From the NCBI GenBank assembly GCA_009777725.1, contig WRLG01000009.1, positions 1-64,000 on the forward strand: DNA of 64,000 nt, in the 5' to 3' direction. Of the stretch, positions 27,058-36,966 are shown one piece after another. The notes beneath the pieces were generated by a model. That model saw only the letters and a list, made by a program, of their open reading frames with translations, was not told the DNA's origin and ran no database searches. Within the stretch, counting starts at the first letter, position 1. The number at the start of each line of letters is the position of its first letter. The translations under genes and the position numbers were made by a program. This stretch comes from Oscillospiraceae bacterium. GTDB taxonomy: Bacteria; Bacillota; Clostridia; Oscillospirales; Ruminococcaceae.

Positions 27058-27093
27058 AAACGGGGCGGATTGTTTGGTCCGCCCCGTTTTTTT
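27058..27093 (+). terminator. Terminator-like hairpin after the binding-protein gene
   Basis: AAACGGGGCGGA pairs with TCCGCCCCGTTT around an 8-nt loop and is followed by a T-run (27087-27093). It lies between the binding protein and its permeases, so it probably lowers permease expression relative to binding protein. Confidence 0.88.
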
Positions 27094-27123
27094 AGTAACT
27101 TATACTAAGCGGAAAGGGTGAAT

Positions 27124-28122
27124 ATGTCAATGAAGCATAAAAACTTCAGTTACGCTAAATACGGTTATATTTTCAGTATACCATTTATTCTGGCATTCCT
27201 TACGTTTTCGCTTTATCCACTGGTTTACACCGTATCAATCGGATTTACCGACAGGGCGGGCGTCCCGACGAAAGACGCGGAGTACGGCATTTTAAGGGAT
27301 GCGGAGGGCGACTTAGACCCGTTCGGAAATTTCAGGTCGATTGCCAATAACCGAACTTTCAGAACCTCTCTGCAAAACACCTTTAAAATCTGGGGTATGA
27401 ACTTTATCCCGCAGATACTGCTGGCTCTGATTCTTGCTGTTTGGTTCACGAGCCGCCGTGTCAGCTTTAAGGGGAAGGGCTTGTTCAAAGTGCTCTTTTA
27501 TATGCCTAATATCATAACGGCGGCGACCATCGCGTTATTATTCCGGGCATTGCTCTTGTTCCCCAAAGGGGTTGTGAACGATACCCTCATCGCTTGGGGC
27601 TTAATCGACCAAGCTATCAATTTCGAAGCAAGCCCGGTAGCCTCTCAAATTGTAGTGGCATTTATCCAATTCTGGATGTGGTACGGCTATACCATGCTAA
27701 TCTTTATCTCGGGAATATTGGGGATGAACCCGGAGATGTTTGAATCCGCTGATATTGACGGTGCAAACAGCTTTCAGCAGTTTTTGTACATCACACTCCC
27801 GAATCTGCGGACAATTATGCTTTATACCCTCGTAACAAGCCTCATCGGCGGCTTGAATATGTTCGACATACCTCACCTTTACGCCTCCGGCGGACCGGAC
27901 AATGCAACCACCACCACCAGCATATTTATCTACAACCAAGCATTCCTCGGCAGGTATTTGTATAATACCGCGGCGGCGGCGAGCCTCATCGTGTTTGCGA
28001 TTATTGCGGTGCTCTCGTCAATACTTTTCTTCCTTATGAGAGATAAGGAAGCGGCAAAGCTGAGAAAGCTTAAACGGCAAGATAATAATGCTCTTAAAAA
28101 ATCATTGTTGGGGGTGGGTTAA
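27124..28122 (+). CDS. Sugar ABC transporter permease (MalF-like)
   Basis: About 332 residues with six predicted membrane helices and the inner-membrane permease signature near residue 220 (EMFESADIDGANSFQQFLYI, an EAA loop that contacts the ATPase). ATG 27124 is chosen because GGAAAGGG stands upstream; a GTG at 27118 overlaps that spacing. It is followed directly by the second permease, with no gap. It would carry the sugar caught by the lipoprotein encoded before it. Confidence 0.88.
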   Translation: MSMKHKNFSYAKYGYIFSIPFILAFLTFSLYPLVYTVSIGFTDRAGVPTKDAEYGILRDAEGDLDPFGNFRSIANNRTFRTSLQNTFKIWGMNFIPQILLALILAVWFTSRRVSFKGKGLFKVLFYMPNIITAATIALLFRALLLFPKGVVNDTLIAWGLIDQAINFEASPVASQIVVAFIQFWMWYGYTMLIFISGILGMNPEMFESADIDGANSFQQFLYITLPNLRTIMLYTLVTSLIGGLNMFDIPHLYASGGPDNATTTTSIFIYNQAFLGRYLYNTAAAASLIVFAIIAVLSSILFFLMRDKEAAKLRKLKRQDNNALKKSLLGVG

Positions 28123-28983
28123 TTGTATCATCATAATGTCAAAAGCTACAAAAATATGAAGACCGTATTTAAGGTTTTCGTCTATGTCGTGTGTATTTTG
28201 CTTACCATATTGAGCGTTATCCCGTTCTTTATCATGATTATCAACGGAACCAGAAGCACACCGGAGATTCAGCAGAGCGCGCTGGCTTTTTTACCCTCAA
28301 ATGCTTTTAAAGATAACTTTCAAATATTGCAAAGAGGAAGCTTTGACGCGTTCGTGGGCTTTAAGAATTCTATCATCGTATCCACCGGCGCGACCGCTTG
28401 CGCGGTTTACTTCTCCAGCCTTACCGCCTACGCACTCTCTGCCTATGATTGGAGACTTCGCCAGCCCTTTTTCACCTTTATCCTTGTAGTCATGATGATT
28501 CCGGCGCAGGTTTCGGCAATCGGATTCTTCCAGTTTATGTACAGGGTTAATCTCGTAAACAGCCTTTTGCCCTTTATTGTACCCGCAATCGCATCCCCTA
28601 CAATTGTTTTCTTTATGCGGCAGTATCTCTTGTCAACCTTTTCCATTGATATTGTCAATTCAGCCCGAATTGACGGCGCAAGAGAGCTTCGCATCTTTAA
28701 CCGCATCGTGTTGCCTATGATGAAGCCCGCGATGGCGATGCAGGCAATCTTTATATTCGTAACAACTTGGAATCAGCTGTTCATGCCGTTAATCCTGTTA
28801 ACCAGCACGAGCAAATGGACAATGCCCGTCATGGTAAGTCAGCTGAGAGGCAATATCTACAGGACTGAGCTTGGCTCAATCTACTTAGCCCTTACAATGT
28901 CCGTCATACCGTTATTTGTAGTATATTTCTCATTATCGAAATACATAATAGCGGGCGTTCAGTTGGGCGGGGTAAAGGAATAG
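28123..28983 (+). CDS. Sugar ABC transporter permease (MalG-like)
   Basis: A 286-residue permease with about six membrane helices and the EAA loop (VNSARIDGARELRIFNRIVL). The frame starts at a TTG directly after the stop of the first permease, with GGGGGTGGG upstream in the end of that gene; ATG 28156 is a possible later start. A strong hairpin terminator follows at 29012-29055. Confidence 0.87.
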   Translation: MYHHNVKSYKNMKTVFKVFVYVVCILLTILSVIPFFIMIINGTRSTPEIQQSALAFLPSNAFKDNFQILQRGSFDAFVGFKNSIIVSTGATACAVYFSSLTAYALSAYDWRLRQPFFTFILVVMMIPAQVSAIGFFQFMYRVNLVNSLLPFIVPAIASPTIVFFMRQYLLSTFSIDIVNSARIDGARELRIFNRIVLPMMKPAMAMQAIFIFVTTWNQLFMPLILLTSTSKWTMPVMVSQLRGNIYRTELGSIYLALTMSVIPLFVVYFSLSKYIIAGVQLGGVKE

Positions 28984-29011
28984 TCTGTTAGTATATTCCT
29001 TAACAAACAAA

Positions 29012-29055
29012 AAAAAAGCAATGCTTTGCATTTTACAGCAAAGCATTGCTTTTTT
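29012..29055. terminator. Bidirectional terminator
   Basis: An 18-bp perfect stem (AAAAAAGCAATGCTTTGC with its complement) around an 8-nt loop, with A-run on one side and T-run on the other. It ends both the permease gene (plus) and the SAH hydrolase gene (minus), which converge here. Confidence 0.92.
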
Positions 29056-29057
29056 CT

Positions 29058-30296
29058 CTACTCATTCAAATAAGCTTCCTGCTCCGGCGTAAGCGCATCG
29101 ATTTCCATGCCCCAATAGCTTAATTTTCTTCTCGCCACCTCATTGTCAAGCTCCTCCGGCACATCGATAATCATGCCGTCAAGCTTACCCTTATTCTTAA
29201 CAAGGTGAAGAGCGGAAAGAGCTTGAATCGCAAAGCTCATATCCATAATTTCGGCGGGATGCCCATCCCCGGCGGCAAGGTTAACAAGGCGACCCTCGGC
29301 AATGACATAAACCCGCCTGCCGTTGTTAAGCCTGTATTCTTGAATATTATTCCGCGCAACCCTCGATTCAACGGCGATTTTTTTAAGCCCCGCCACATCC
29401 ACCTCAATATCGAAATGCCCCGCGTTACAGCAAATAGCACCATCTTTCATATTGTAAAAGCTTTTTTCCGTAATGACATCGCGGCAACCTGTTACGGTTA
29501 TAAAGAAATCGCCGTATGCAGCCGCTTCCTCCATCTTCATCACCTTAAAGCCGTCCATAACAGCCTCCATAGCCTTAATGGCGTTAATCTCGGTGACAAT
29601 GACCTCCGCGCCCAACCCCTTAGCACGCATAGCCACGCCCTTTCCGCACCAGCCGTAACCCGCGACCACGACCGTTTTCCCCGCGACGATGAGGTTCGTC
29701 GTGCGGTTAATACCGTCCCAAACCGACTGCCCCGTCCCGTAGCGGTTGTCAAAAAGATATTTGCAGTTCGCATTATTGACAAGAACCATCGGGAATTTCA
29801 ACTCTCCCCGCTTGTCCATAGCAATAAGCCGGATAATACCCGTTGTCGTCTCCTCACAGCCTCCTATGACGTTCTTCAGCAATTCGGGATATTGGTTATG
29901 GATAAGGCTTACCAAGTCGCCGCCGTCATCAATTATGATATTCGGAGCGATTTCGATTACCTTTGTGATATGCTTGTGGTATTCCTCATCGGTTGCGTCA
30001 TACCAGGCATAAACATTCAGCCCCGCCTTTACCAAAGCGGCGGACACATCGTCCTGCGTTGACAAGGGATTGCTGCCGGTTATATACATCTCGGCACCGC
30101 CCGCCGCCAAAACCTCGCAAAGGTATGCCGTCTTCGCTTCAAGGTGCACGGAAAGTGCTACTTTAAGCCCCTTAAAAGGCTTTTCCTTACTAAACTCCTC
30201 CTCAATTCCGCGCAGAAGGGGCATATTGCCCTTAACCCACTCAATCTTACGCCTGCCGCTTTCCCAAAGCCCTATATCTCTGATTTCGCTGTTCAT
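29058..30296 (-). CDS. ahcY: Adenosylhomocysteinase
   Basis: About 412 residues. S-adenosylhomocysteine hydrolase splits SAH to homocysteine and adenosine, closing the methyl cycle in the cytosol. Motifs seen: VHLEAKTAYLCEVL (with His for substrate), DDGGDLVSLIH, a substrate loop GCEETTTGIIRL, VNNANCKYLFDNRYGTGQS (catalytic Lys/Asp), the NAD site VVVAGYGWCGKGVAMRAKG and GHFDIEVD. It has the shorter form without the C-terminal extension of eukaryotic enzymes. AAGGAG stands 11 nt before ATG 30296 and 5 nt before an in-frame TTG at 30302; either is possible. Confidence 0.92.
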   Translation of the reverse strand: MNSEIRDIGLWESGRRKIEWVKGNMPLLRGIEEEFSKEKPFKGLKVALSVHLEAKTAYLCEVLAAGGAEMYITGSNPLSTQDDVSAALVKAGLNVYAWYDATDEEYHKHITKVIEIAPNIIIDDGGDLVSLIHNQYPELLKNVIGGCEETTTGIIRLIAMDKRGELKFPMVLVNNANCKYLFDNRYGTGQSVWDGINRTTNLIVAGKTVVVAGYGWCGKGVAMRAKGLGAEVIVTEINAIKAMEAVMDGFKVMKMEEAAAYGDFFITVTGCRDVITEKSFYNMKDGAICCNAGHFDIEVDVAGLKKIAVESRVARNNIQEYRLNNGRRVYVIAEGRLVNLAAGDGHPAEIMDMSFAIQALSALHLVKNKGKLDGMIIDVPEELDNEVARRKLSYWGMEIDALTPEQEAYLNE

Positions 30297-30324
30297 ATTC
30301 AAAACAACTCCTTCCTACTTTATA

Positions 30325-30353
30325 AATATATCATATAAATTGGTGGATGTCAA
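30325..30353 (-). promoter_or_regulatory. Promoter of ahcY
   Basis: On the minus strand TTGACA (30353-30348) and TATATT (30330-30325) are 17 bp apart. Transcription would start about 22 nt before the gene. Confidence 0.7.
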
Positions 30354-30425
30354 TACAGATTATGCAATTAGTCCGAATAACCCAAACCTTTATGGACAAT
30401 ATATACTAAAAAAGGAGAATTTTAT

Positions 30426-31706
30426 ATGCGGAATAATTTCATGGGAAAAGCCTTAATTGAGCAGGTAATCGGCAGAGAGATTCTGGATTCCAGAGGAAAT
30501 CCGACCGTTGAAGCGGAAGTTTGGCTCTCAAACGGCAGCGTTGGCAGGGGGTGCGCTCCGAGCGGTGACGGCACGGGCAAATTTGAAGCCGTTGAGCTGC
30601 GCGATGGGGATGAAGCGCGTTATCACGGTAAAGGGACGCTGAAAGCGGTAAGTAACATAAACAATACGCTGAATTTGGTTTTAAAAGGGCTTGACCCCGC
30701 AAACACCGAGCAGGTCGATAAAGCTCTGCTCAACGCCGATGGTACGGACGATAAATCAAAAATCGGCGCAAACGCAATGCTTGCGGTATCAATAGCCGCC
30801 GCAAGAGCCGCGGCAAACCGTTACAATATGCCGCTTTTTAAGCTTTTGGGCGGCGTAAACTGCGGCACGCTCCCCGTTCCGATGCTTAATATATTGAACG
30901 GCGGAGCGCACGCCGATAATAACCTCGACATTCAAGAGTTTATGCTCCTGCCCAGAGGAGCCGAAAGCTTCAGAGAGGGTCTGCGAAAATGCGCGGAGGT
31001 ATATCATAGCTTGGCAAAAATCCTAAGGGACAAGGGCTTGTCAACCGCCGTAGGAGATGAAGGCGGCTTCGCGCCCGATTTGCCCGACGAGCGCAAAGCC
31101 TTGGATTTGATTATACAAGCCATCGAACACGCCGGATACCACGCAGGGACTGACTTTTCCATCGCTCTGGATATAGCCGCAAGCGAATGGAAGTCGGAAG
31201 AGCGCGGGTATTTTTGCCCCAAGAAAAAAACGCACAAATCAGCCGACGAAATTATTGCCGATTTAAAACTGCTATGCTCTCAATACCCGATAACATCTCT
31301 TGAAGACCCGCTTGATGAGGAGGATTGGGACGGTTGGAAAAAGCTGACATTTTCTCTGGGAAGCACGGTTCAGCTTGTCGGAGATGACCTTTTCGCCACA
31401 AATCCCGAGCGGCTCAAAAAAGGTATAAGCTACGGCTGCGGCAATGCCATATTAGTCAAGCTGAACCAAATCGGCACGCTGACAGAAACCCTGAGCGCAA
31501 TCAATACCGCCAAGGAAAACGGCTACAAAACCATCATATCGCACAGAAGCGGCGAAACCGAGGATACCTTCATCGCCGACCTTGCCGTTGCCGTAAACGC
31601 GGGGCAAATCAAAACCGGCGCGCCCTGCCGAAGCGAGCGCACCGCGAAATACAACAGACTTATAAGAATAGAGGAATATATCGCTAACCAAAGCTGTTTA
31701 ACATAA
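30426..31706 (+). CDS. eno: Enolase, with altered catalytic loop 1
   Basis: A 426-residue phosphopyruvate hydratase that interconverts 2-phosphoglycerate and PEP. Nearly all active-site groups are present: [24 protein letters not shown] (Glu of the E211 class), metal ligands in [19 protein letters not shown] and VGDDLF, the base Lys in [18 protein letters not shown], and [10 protein letters not shown]. The mobile loop 1, normally SGASTG with a serine that binds the second Mg, here reads SGDGTG (D48, G49). AAGGAG stands 9 nt before the ATG. The gene is convergent with the malic enzyme gene. Confidence 0.88.
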   Translation: MRNNFMGKALIEQVIGREILDSRGNPTVEAEVWLSNGSVGRGCAPSGDGTGKFEAVELRDGDEARYHGKGTLKAVSNINNTLNLVLKGLDPANTEQVDKALLNADGTDDKSKIGANAMLAVSIAAARAAANRYNMPLFKLLGGVNCGTLPVPMLNILNGGAHADNNLDIQEFMLLPRGAESFREGLRKCAEVYHSLAKILRDKGLSTAVGDEGGFAPDLPDERKALDLIIQAIEHAGYHAGTDFSIALDIAASEWKSEERGYFCPKKKTHKSADEIIADLKLLCSQYPITSLEDPLDEEDWDGWKKLTFSLGSTVQLVGDDLFATNPERLKKGISYGCGNAILVKLNQIGTLTETLSAINTAKENGYKTIISHRSGETEDTFIADLAVAVNAGQIKTGAPCRSERTAKYNRLIRIEEYIANQSCLT

Positions 31707-31723
31707 AAATAAAGGAGCTGATT

Positions 31724-32869
31724 TCACGCCTTAGCCACAGCCTCGGCAACAAGGCGCGCGACGGATTTGTGAAGCGGGCTCGGCATAATATAATCGGGCG
31801 ACAATAAGTCATCGCTTACCGCTTCAGCGATTGCGTAAGCCGCCGCAATCTTCATTTTTTCGGTTATTTCCGAAGCTCTGACATTCAAAGCACCTCTGAA
31901 AACACCCGGAAACGCAAGCGCGTTATTAATCTGGTTGGGGAAATCACTCCGACCCGTGCCGACGATTAAAGCACCGCCCGCTTTAGCTTCATCGGGCATT
32001 ATTTCCGGCTCGGGGTTAGCCATCGCAAATACGGCGGCATCTTGATTCATTCTTCTTACCATCTCTTTTGTAACGCATCCGGGCGCGGAAACTCCTATAA
32101 AAATATCAGCCCCCGCCATAGCCTCCGCAAGCCTGCCCTTTCGCATCTCTTTATTTGTTACCTGTGAAAGTTCCTCTTGCGCCTTGTTAAGCCCCGTCTG
32201 CCCTTTGTATAACGCTCCCTGCTTATCGCAGACTATGATATTTTCAAGTCCTAAATCAAGCAAAAGCCGCGCTGTTGCAATCCCCGCCGCACCCGCTCCG
32301 TTTATTACGGCGGATACGTCCTTGATTTTTTTGCCCGTTATCCGCAAGGAATTCAATACCGCCGCCAGCACAACAATTGCCGTGCCGTGCTGGTCATCGT
32401 GAAAGACGGGGATACCGCATACCTTTTTTAATCTTTTTTCAATCTCAAAGCAGCGCGGGGCTGAAATATCCTCCAAGTTAATGCCGCCGAAGCTTCCCGA
32501 AAGAAGCCGGACGGTATTTACGATTTCATCAACATCCTTTGAGCGTATGCAAAGAGGGAACGCGTCAACATCTCCAAGCTCTTTAAACAACACCGCTTTA
32601 CCCTCCATAACGGGCATAGCGGCTTCGGGACCTATATCTCCCAGACCTAATACGGCAGTGCCATCGGTTATGATTGCCACGGTATCCGCGCGCCTCGTTA
32701 ATTCATAGCTTTGGGCTATGTCCTTTTGAATAGCAAGGCAGGGTGCGGCAACGCCGGGGGTATAAGCCAAGGAAAGGTCTTCGCTTGTTTTAAGCGGCGT
32801 TCTGCTTACAATTTCAATTTTACCGCGCCATTCATAATGCTTTTTTAACGATTCAGCCGCGTAGTCCAT
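31724..32869 (-). CDS. NAD-type malic enzyme (malate to pyruvate)
   Basis: A 381-residue malic enzyme of the short bacterial type. Motifs: SLAYTPGVAAPCLAI near residue 30, the DGTAVLGLGDIGPEAAMPVM block, catalytic GKAVLFKELG lysine, metal-site EDISAPRCFEIE and HDDQHGTAIVVLAA, and the nucleotide site VINGAGAAGIATARLLLDLG. It decarboxylates malate to pyruvate and CO2 while making NAD(P)H. It overlaps the fumarase beta gene by 25 nt and is the last gene of the argGH-fum operon, so it would complete the disposal of fumarate. Confidence 0.92.
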   Translation of the reverse strand: MDYAAESLKKHYEWRGKIEIVSRTPLKTSEDLSLAYTPGVAAPCLAIQKDIAQSYELTRRADTVAIITDGTAVLGLGDIGPEAAMPVMEGKAVLFKELGDVDAFPLCIRSKDVDEIVNTVRLLSGSFGGINLEDISAPRCFEIEKRLKKVCGIPVFHDDQHGTAIVVLAAVLNSLRITGKKIKDVSAVINGAGAAGIATARLLLDLGLENIIVCDKQGALYKGQTGLNKAQEELSQVTNKEMRKGRLAEAMAGADIFIGVSAPGCVTKEMVRRMNQDAAVFAMANPEPEIMPDEAKAGGALIVGTGRSDFPNQINNALAFPGVFRGALNVRASEITEKMKIAAAYAIAEAVSDDLLSPDYIMPSPLHKSVARLVAEAVAKA

Positions 32870-33387
32870 ATGCTTCCTCCTTTACAATCAACCGCAACCA
32901 CAAGCGGCAGTTCCTTAACCGTCAGCTTGTATATAGCCTCCGTTCCCAAATCGGGAAACGCGATTAGCTCAGACCTTAAAACGCAAAGCGAAATCAACGC
33001 GCCCGCCCCGCCTACGGCAGATAAATATATCCCTTTATGCTCCTTGATTGCTTCAATAACAGCTTCTCCGCGCTCGCCCTTTCCGACCATGACTTTAAGC
33101 CCCAAAGCAATTAAGCGCGGCGAATATTTGTCCATTCTGGCACTTGTTGTAGGACCTGCCGAGCCTATAACCCTGCCGGGAGGAGCGGGGCAAGCTCCGG
33201 CGTAGTATATCGCCTGCCCTGACACCTCAAACGGGAGCGGTTTATTTTCGTCCAGAAGCTCAAACATTCGCTTGTGAGCCGCATCCCTGCCGGTATAAAG
33301 CTCACCCGAAAGCAAAACCTGCTCTCCGGCTTTTAAATTTTGAATAGCTTCACTGTTAAGCGGCGCGGTAATATGAATTGCCTGCAT
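32845..33387 (-). CDS. Class I fumarate hydratase, beta subunit
   Basis: A 180-residue C-terminal (beta) subunit of the oxygen-sensitive 4Fe-4S fumarase/L(+)-tartrate dehydratase family. Signs are VLLSGELYTGRDAAHKRM, YYAGACPAPPGRVIGSAGPT and VGGAGALISLCV. With the alpha subunit it hydrates fumarate to malate. AAGGAG precedes the ATG by 8 nt. The 46-nt gap to the alpha gene holds a GGATTTAGG repeat. The 3' end overlaps the malic enzyme gene by 25 nt. Confidence 0.9.
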   Translation of the reverse strand: MQAIHITAPLNSEAIQNLKAGEQVLLSGELYTGRDAAHKRMFELLDENKPLPFEVSGQAIYYAGACPAPPGRVIGSAGPTTSARMDKYSPRLIALGLKVMVGKGERGEAVIEAIKEHKGIYLSAVGGAGALISLCVLRSELIAFPDLGTEAIYKLTVKELPLVVAVDCKGGSIWTTRLNR

Positions 33388-33433
33388 AATATGCGCTCCT
33401 TAGGATTTAGGATTTAGGCGTTAGGGGGACAGG

Positions 33434-34273
33434 TCAAATACGGATTGAACTGTGCCTTGTAGCATGACAGCCGATATTTACCGCAACGGGCAGTCCGGCG
33501 ATATGCGTAGGATATGTGTTGATATGAACCCCTAACGCTGTGCTCTTCCCGCCGTAGCCGGAAGCTCCTATGCCCAACTCGTTTATTCTACCCAGTAATC
33601 TGATTTCCGCTTCAGCCCAAAACGGGTCGCGGTTAACACTGCCTAAATCACGCAACAGTGCCTGCTTAGCAATAAGCGCGGCTTTCTCCATTGTCCCCCC
33701 TATGCCGACACCAACGATAATGGGCGGACAAGGGTTTGCCCCGCCTTTGCTGACGGTTTCCAATATAAAATCCTCAGCCCCCTCAATACCGTCCGAAGGG
33801 TTAAGCATCCTAATACCGCTCATATTCTCGCTCCCGAAGCCCTTGGGCGCGACCGTGATATGTATCTGCTCCCCCGCCGTAAAGTCATAATGAATGACAG
33901 CAGGGGTGTTGTCGCCCGTATTCACGCGGTTGACGGGGTCACCTACAACACTGTTGCGTAAATAGCCCTCGCGGTAGCCCTTGCGAACCCCCTCGTGAAT
34001 TGCCTCGGAAATATCTCCGTTTACATGCGCGCCCACGCCTATATGGACAAAAACTACAGCCATACCCGTATCTTGGCAAATCGGAAGCCTTTCTTTTTTT
34101 GCAATTTCGGCATTTTTTATTATGGTATCCAGCGCATGGCAAGGCAACGTCAGCGTTTCTTTCTCTCCGGCGTTAATTAAGGCATTGCGGAGAGAATCGT
34201 TTATAACTATGTTCGCTTCAATGCAAAGCTTCGCTACAGCCTCGGTGATAAGAGCCGCTTCTATAATCCGCAT
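33434..34273 (-). CDS. Class I fumarate hydratase, alpha subunit
   Basis: A 279-residue alpha subunit carrying the 4Fe-4S cluster ligands expected for the family: PICQDTGMAVVFVHIG (first cysteine), GGANPCPPIIVGVGIGG (second), and VNIGCHATRHSSI (third). It overlaps the end of argH by 13 nt. Its substrate fumarate is the by-product of ArgH, which explains the operon. Confidence 0.92.
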   Translation of the reverse strand: MRIIEAALITEAVAKLCIEANIVINDSLRNALINAGEKETLTLPCHALDTIIKNAEIAKKERLPICQDTGMAVVFVHIGVGAHVNGDISEAIHEGVRKGYREGYLRNSVVGDPVNRVNTGDNTPAVIHYDFTAGEQIHITVAPKGFGSENMSGIRMLNPSDGIEGAEDFILETVSKGGANPCPPIIVGVGIGGTMEKAALIAKQALLRDLGSVNRDPFWAEAEIRLLGRINELGIGASGYGGKSTALGVHINTYPTHIAGLPVAVNIGCHATRHSSIRI

Positions 34274-35637
34274 AAAAAAATCTCCGCATTTTTAATCGCC
34301 TCCGAAACGGCGGCTTCGGCAGGACCTCCCGGCACGTTACGGGCGTTTACGCAAGCGTCAACGGTTAGCTCCTTGTATATTGTTTCATCAAAAAGCTCGG
34401 ATATATTCCTAAATTCGTCAACAGACAGCTTTTCAAGCGGCAAATCTCTTTCAATTGCATATAAAACAAGCCTGCCGATAATTTCATGCGCTTCTCTGAA
34501 AGTCACGCCCTTCTTAACAAGCCAATCCGCCGCATCGGTCGCGTTGGTGTAGCCGCCCTTCGCGCTTTTCCGCATATTAGCCTCGTTAAACGAAGCCTCG
34601 CTCAGCATACCCGCAAATACGGACAAGCAAGCCTTTACGGTATCAGCCGCGTCAAACACAGCTTCCTTATCCTCCTGCATATCCTTATTATACGCAAGCG
34701 GAAGCCCCTTCATGACGGTAAGAAGCCCCATAAGCCCGCCGTAAACGCGCCCCGTTTTACCGCGAATCAGTTCAGCCATATCGGGGTTTTTTTTCTGCGG
34801 CATAATTGACGAGCCCGTAGAATAACCGTCCGATATGGAAACAAAGCCGTATTCCTCGGTTGACCATAAAATCAATTCCTCGCAGAATCGACTTAAATGC
34901 GTCATAATCATTGAAGTGTCAAACAAAAATTCCAAGCAAAAATCCCTGTCGGAAACTGCGTCAAGGCTGTTTTGCGTAACCGCCGCAAAGCCCAGTTGAA
35001 GCCTTATAAACTCCCTGTCAATCGGATACACGGTCGCAGCCAGCGCACCCGCGCCGAGGGGCATCTCGTCCAGCCGCTCCAAGCAGTCGCAAAGGCGGGT
35101 ATAATCCCGCTTAAACATTTGAAAATAAGCTAAAATATGATGACTGAGCGTAATCGGCTGTGCTTTCTGCAGATGCGTAAAACCGGGCATAACGGTGCTT
35201 TTATGATTTCGGGCAATGTTCAAAAGCACGTCAAGCAAGCCTTTAAGCAACGCTTTAATATCGTTTATTTCGCTCCTTACGTACATACGCATATCAAGCG
35301 CGACCTGGTCGTTGCGGCTTCTCCCCGTATGCAGGCGACCGCCCTTGCCGCCTATGCGCGAAACAAGCTCCGACTCGACAAAGGAATGAATATCTTCAGC
35401 CGACATATCAATTTTAAGCTCGCCGCTCTCTATATCGGAAAGTATTTCCTTTAAGGTCCTTATCATATCATCGGCATCGCTTTTCGGTATTATACCTTGC
35501 CTGCCCAGCATTTCGGCGTGTGCCGTGCTTCCCTCAATATCCTGCCTGTAAAGCCGCTTATCAAACGATATTGACGAATTAAACTCGTGCGCCAGCTCAT
35601 CGGTTTGTTCCGAAAAACGCCCTCCCCAAAGCTTCAT
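34261..35637 (-). CDS. argH: Argininosuccinate lyase
   Basis: A 458-residue member of the fumarase/aspartase superfamily. It splits argininosuccinate to arginine and fumarate. Visible are [21 protein letters not shown] at the N-terminus (in part: [12 protein letters not shown]), [40 protein letters not shown] and the superfamily signature [19 protein letters not shown]. The ATG overlaps the argG stop by 4 nt, and the 3' end overlaps the fumarase alpha gene by 13 nt. Confidence 0.95.
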   Translation of the reverse strand: MKLWGGRFSEQTDELAHEFNSSISFDKRLYRQDIEGSTAHAEMLGRQGIIPKSDADDMIRTLKEILSDIESGELKIDMSAEDIHSFVESELVSRIGGKGGRLHTGRSRNDQVALDMRMYVRSEINDIKALLKGLLDVLLNIARNHKSTVMPGFTHLQKAQPITLSHHILAYFQMFKRDYTRLCDCLERLDEMPLGAGALAATVYPIDREFIRLQLGFAAVTQNSLDAVSDRDFCLEFLFDTSMIMTHLSRFCEELILWSTEEYGFVSISDGYSTGSSIMPQKKNPDMAELIRGKTGRVYGGLMGLLTVMKGLPLAYNKDMQEDKEAVFDAADTVKACLSVFAGMLSEASFNEANMRKSAKGGYTNATDAADWLVKKGVTFREAHEIIGRLVLYAIERDLPLEKLSVDEFRNISELFDETIYKELTVDACVNARNVPGGPAEAAVSEAIKNAEIFLCGL

Positions 35638-36866
35638 AGAGCCTGCTCCCCGCTGTTTAATTTCATAAGCGCGCGGACTGTTAAGGGCAGGGCAAGCAGA
35701 TTGATAAAGCCCTCCGCATCCTTATGGTCGTAAAGGTCGCCCGTTGAAAAGCTTGCAAGGCTTTCGCTGTAAAGAGAATACGGCGATTTACTGCCCGCAG
35801 GGACTATATTGCCTTTATACAGCTTCAGCTTGACCGAGCCGGTCACGGTTTCCTGCGTTGCATCCGCAAATGCCGATAACGCCTCCCTGAGCGGAGTAAA
35901 CCACTCCCCGATATAGATAAGCTCCGACATCTTTTGCGCGGCTACATCCTTAAAGTCAAGCGTTTTGCGGTCTAAGCAAAGATGCTCCAACTCTCTGTGG
36001 GCGGCGTAAAGAATTGTCCCCCCCGGGGTTTCGTATATCCCGCGCGATTTCATCCCTACAACCCTGTTTTCGACTATATCGATGATTCCCACGCCGTTCC
36101 TTCCGCCGATTTTATTAAGCTCCGCCAGCAATTCAACCGGCGGAAGAGTCTTTCCGTTCAGCTTTAAGGGAATCCCTTTTTCAAAATAGATTTCAACATA
36201 TTCCGGCGTATCGGGCGCGTCCTCCGGCGGCACGGAAAGCTGAAGAATATGCCTGTAATCCGGCTCTGTTTCGGGGCTTTCAAGCTCTAAGCCCTCGTGG
36301 CTCAGATGCCATATATTCTCATCGCGGCTGTAGCTTTGCTCTTTTTTCATAGGCACTTCCATCCTGCGCTTACGCAGAAAGTCCATAGCATCCTCGCGTG
36401 ACTTTATGTCCCAAAGCCGCCACGGGGCTATTATTTTAATGGTCGGAGCGAAAGCTTTTATTGTCAGCTCAAAACGGATTTGGTCGTTGCCCTTTCCTGT
36501 TGCTCCGTGGCAGATTGCCGTTGCCTTTTCGTTTAAAGCTATATCAACCAGCTTCTTTGCGATTAACGGGCGCGCAACAGATGTCCCCAAAAGATATTTC
36601 CCCTCGTAAACCGCGTTTGCTTTGAGCATAGGGTAGATATAATCGGTTACAAATTCTTCCTTCACGTCTACAACATAGACCTTACTTGCCCCGGATTTTA
36701 CCGCTTTTTCTTCCATCTCCCCATAGTCGCCCACCTGACCGCAGTCAACACACGCGGCTATAATTTCGCAGTTTTCATAATTCTCTCTTAACCAAGGTAT
36801 GATTACCGTAGTATCTAACCCCCCGGAATACGCCAATATTATCTTCTCTTTCATTTTTACAACCAT
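35634..36866 (-). CDS. argG: Argininosuccinate synthase
   Basis: A 410-residue ATP-dependent ligase joining citrulline and aspartate. The N-type ATP pyrophosphatase loop [10 protein letters not shown] is near residue 13; [14 protein letters not shown] and [17 protein letters not shown] follow, all normal for the family. The start is not clear: ATG 36866 lies 17 nt from the only good Shine-Dalgarno (GGGGGAG, 36890-36884) and ATG 36854 lies 29 nt away. The ATG best placed for that site (36876) is in another frame. First gene of the arg-fum-mae operon. Confidence 0.93.
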   Translation of the reverse strand: MVVKMKEKIILAYSGGLDTTVIIPWLRENYENCEIIAACVDCGQVGDYGEMEEKAVKSGASKVYVVDVKEEFVTDYIYPMLKANAVYEGKYLLGTSVARPLIAKKLVDIALNEKATAICHGATGKGNDQIRFELTIKAFAPTIKIIAPWRLWDIKSREDAMDFLRKRRMEVPMKKEQSYSRDENIWHLSHEGLELESPETEPDYRHILQLSVPPEDAPDTPEYVEIYFEKGIPLKLNGKTLPPVELLAELNKIGGRNGVGIIDIVENRVVGMKSRGIYETPGGTILYAAHRELEHLCLDRKTLDFKDVAAQKMSELIYIGEWFTPLREALSAFADATQETVTGSVKLKLYKGNIVPAGSKSPYSLYSESLASFSTGDLYDHKDAEGFINLLALPLTVRALMKLNSGEQAL

Positions 36867-36921
36867 GCTGCCGCATGGCTTCGCTCCCCCTTTCGGTTTT
36901 TCCTATGTTATACAAACAAAA

Positions 36922-36947
36922 ACGCCGCAAACAAGTGTCCGCAGCGT
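36922..36947 (-). promoter_or_regulatory. Hairpin in the argG leader
   Basis: ACGCTGCGGACA can pair with TGTTTGCGGCGT (two G-U near the loop) and is followed on the minus strand by TTTTTGTTTG. It begins about 12 nt after the predicted transcription start, too near for an upstream anti-terminator. It could be a 5' stabilising hairpin, an early attenuator, or the terminator of read-through from the PBP gene. Confidence 0.55.
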
Positions 36948-36966
36948 CCTTGCTGTTTACCAAATT

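Noticed and set aside
29205..30062. Long open frame of 285 codons on the plus strand opposite ahcY
   Set aside because: It is the antisense shadow of the well-conserved SAH hydrolase gene and shows no protein family features.
36922..36960. T-box or arginine riboswitch before argG
   Set aside because: Only about 95 nt separate the promoter from the gene, with no T-box sequence and no room for an anti-terminator.
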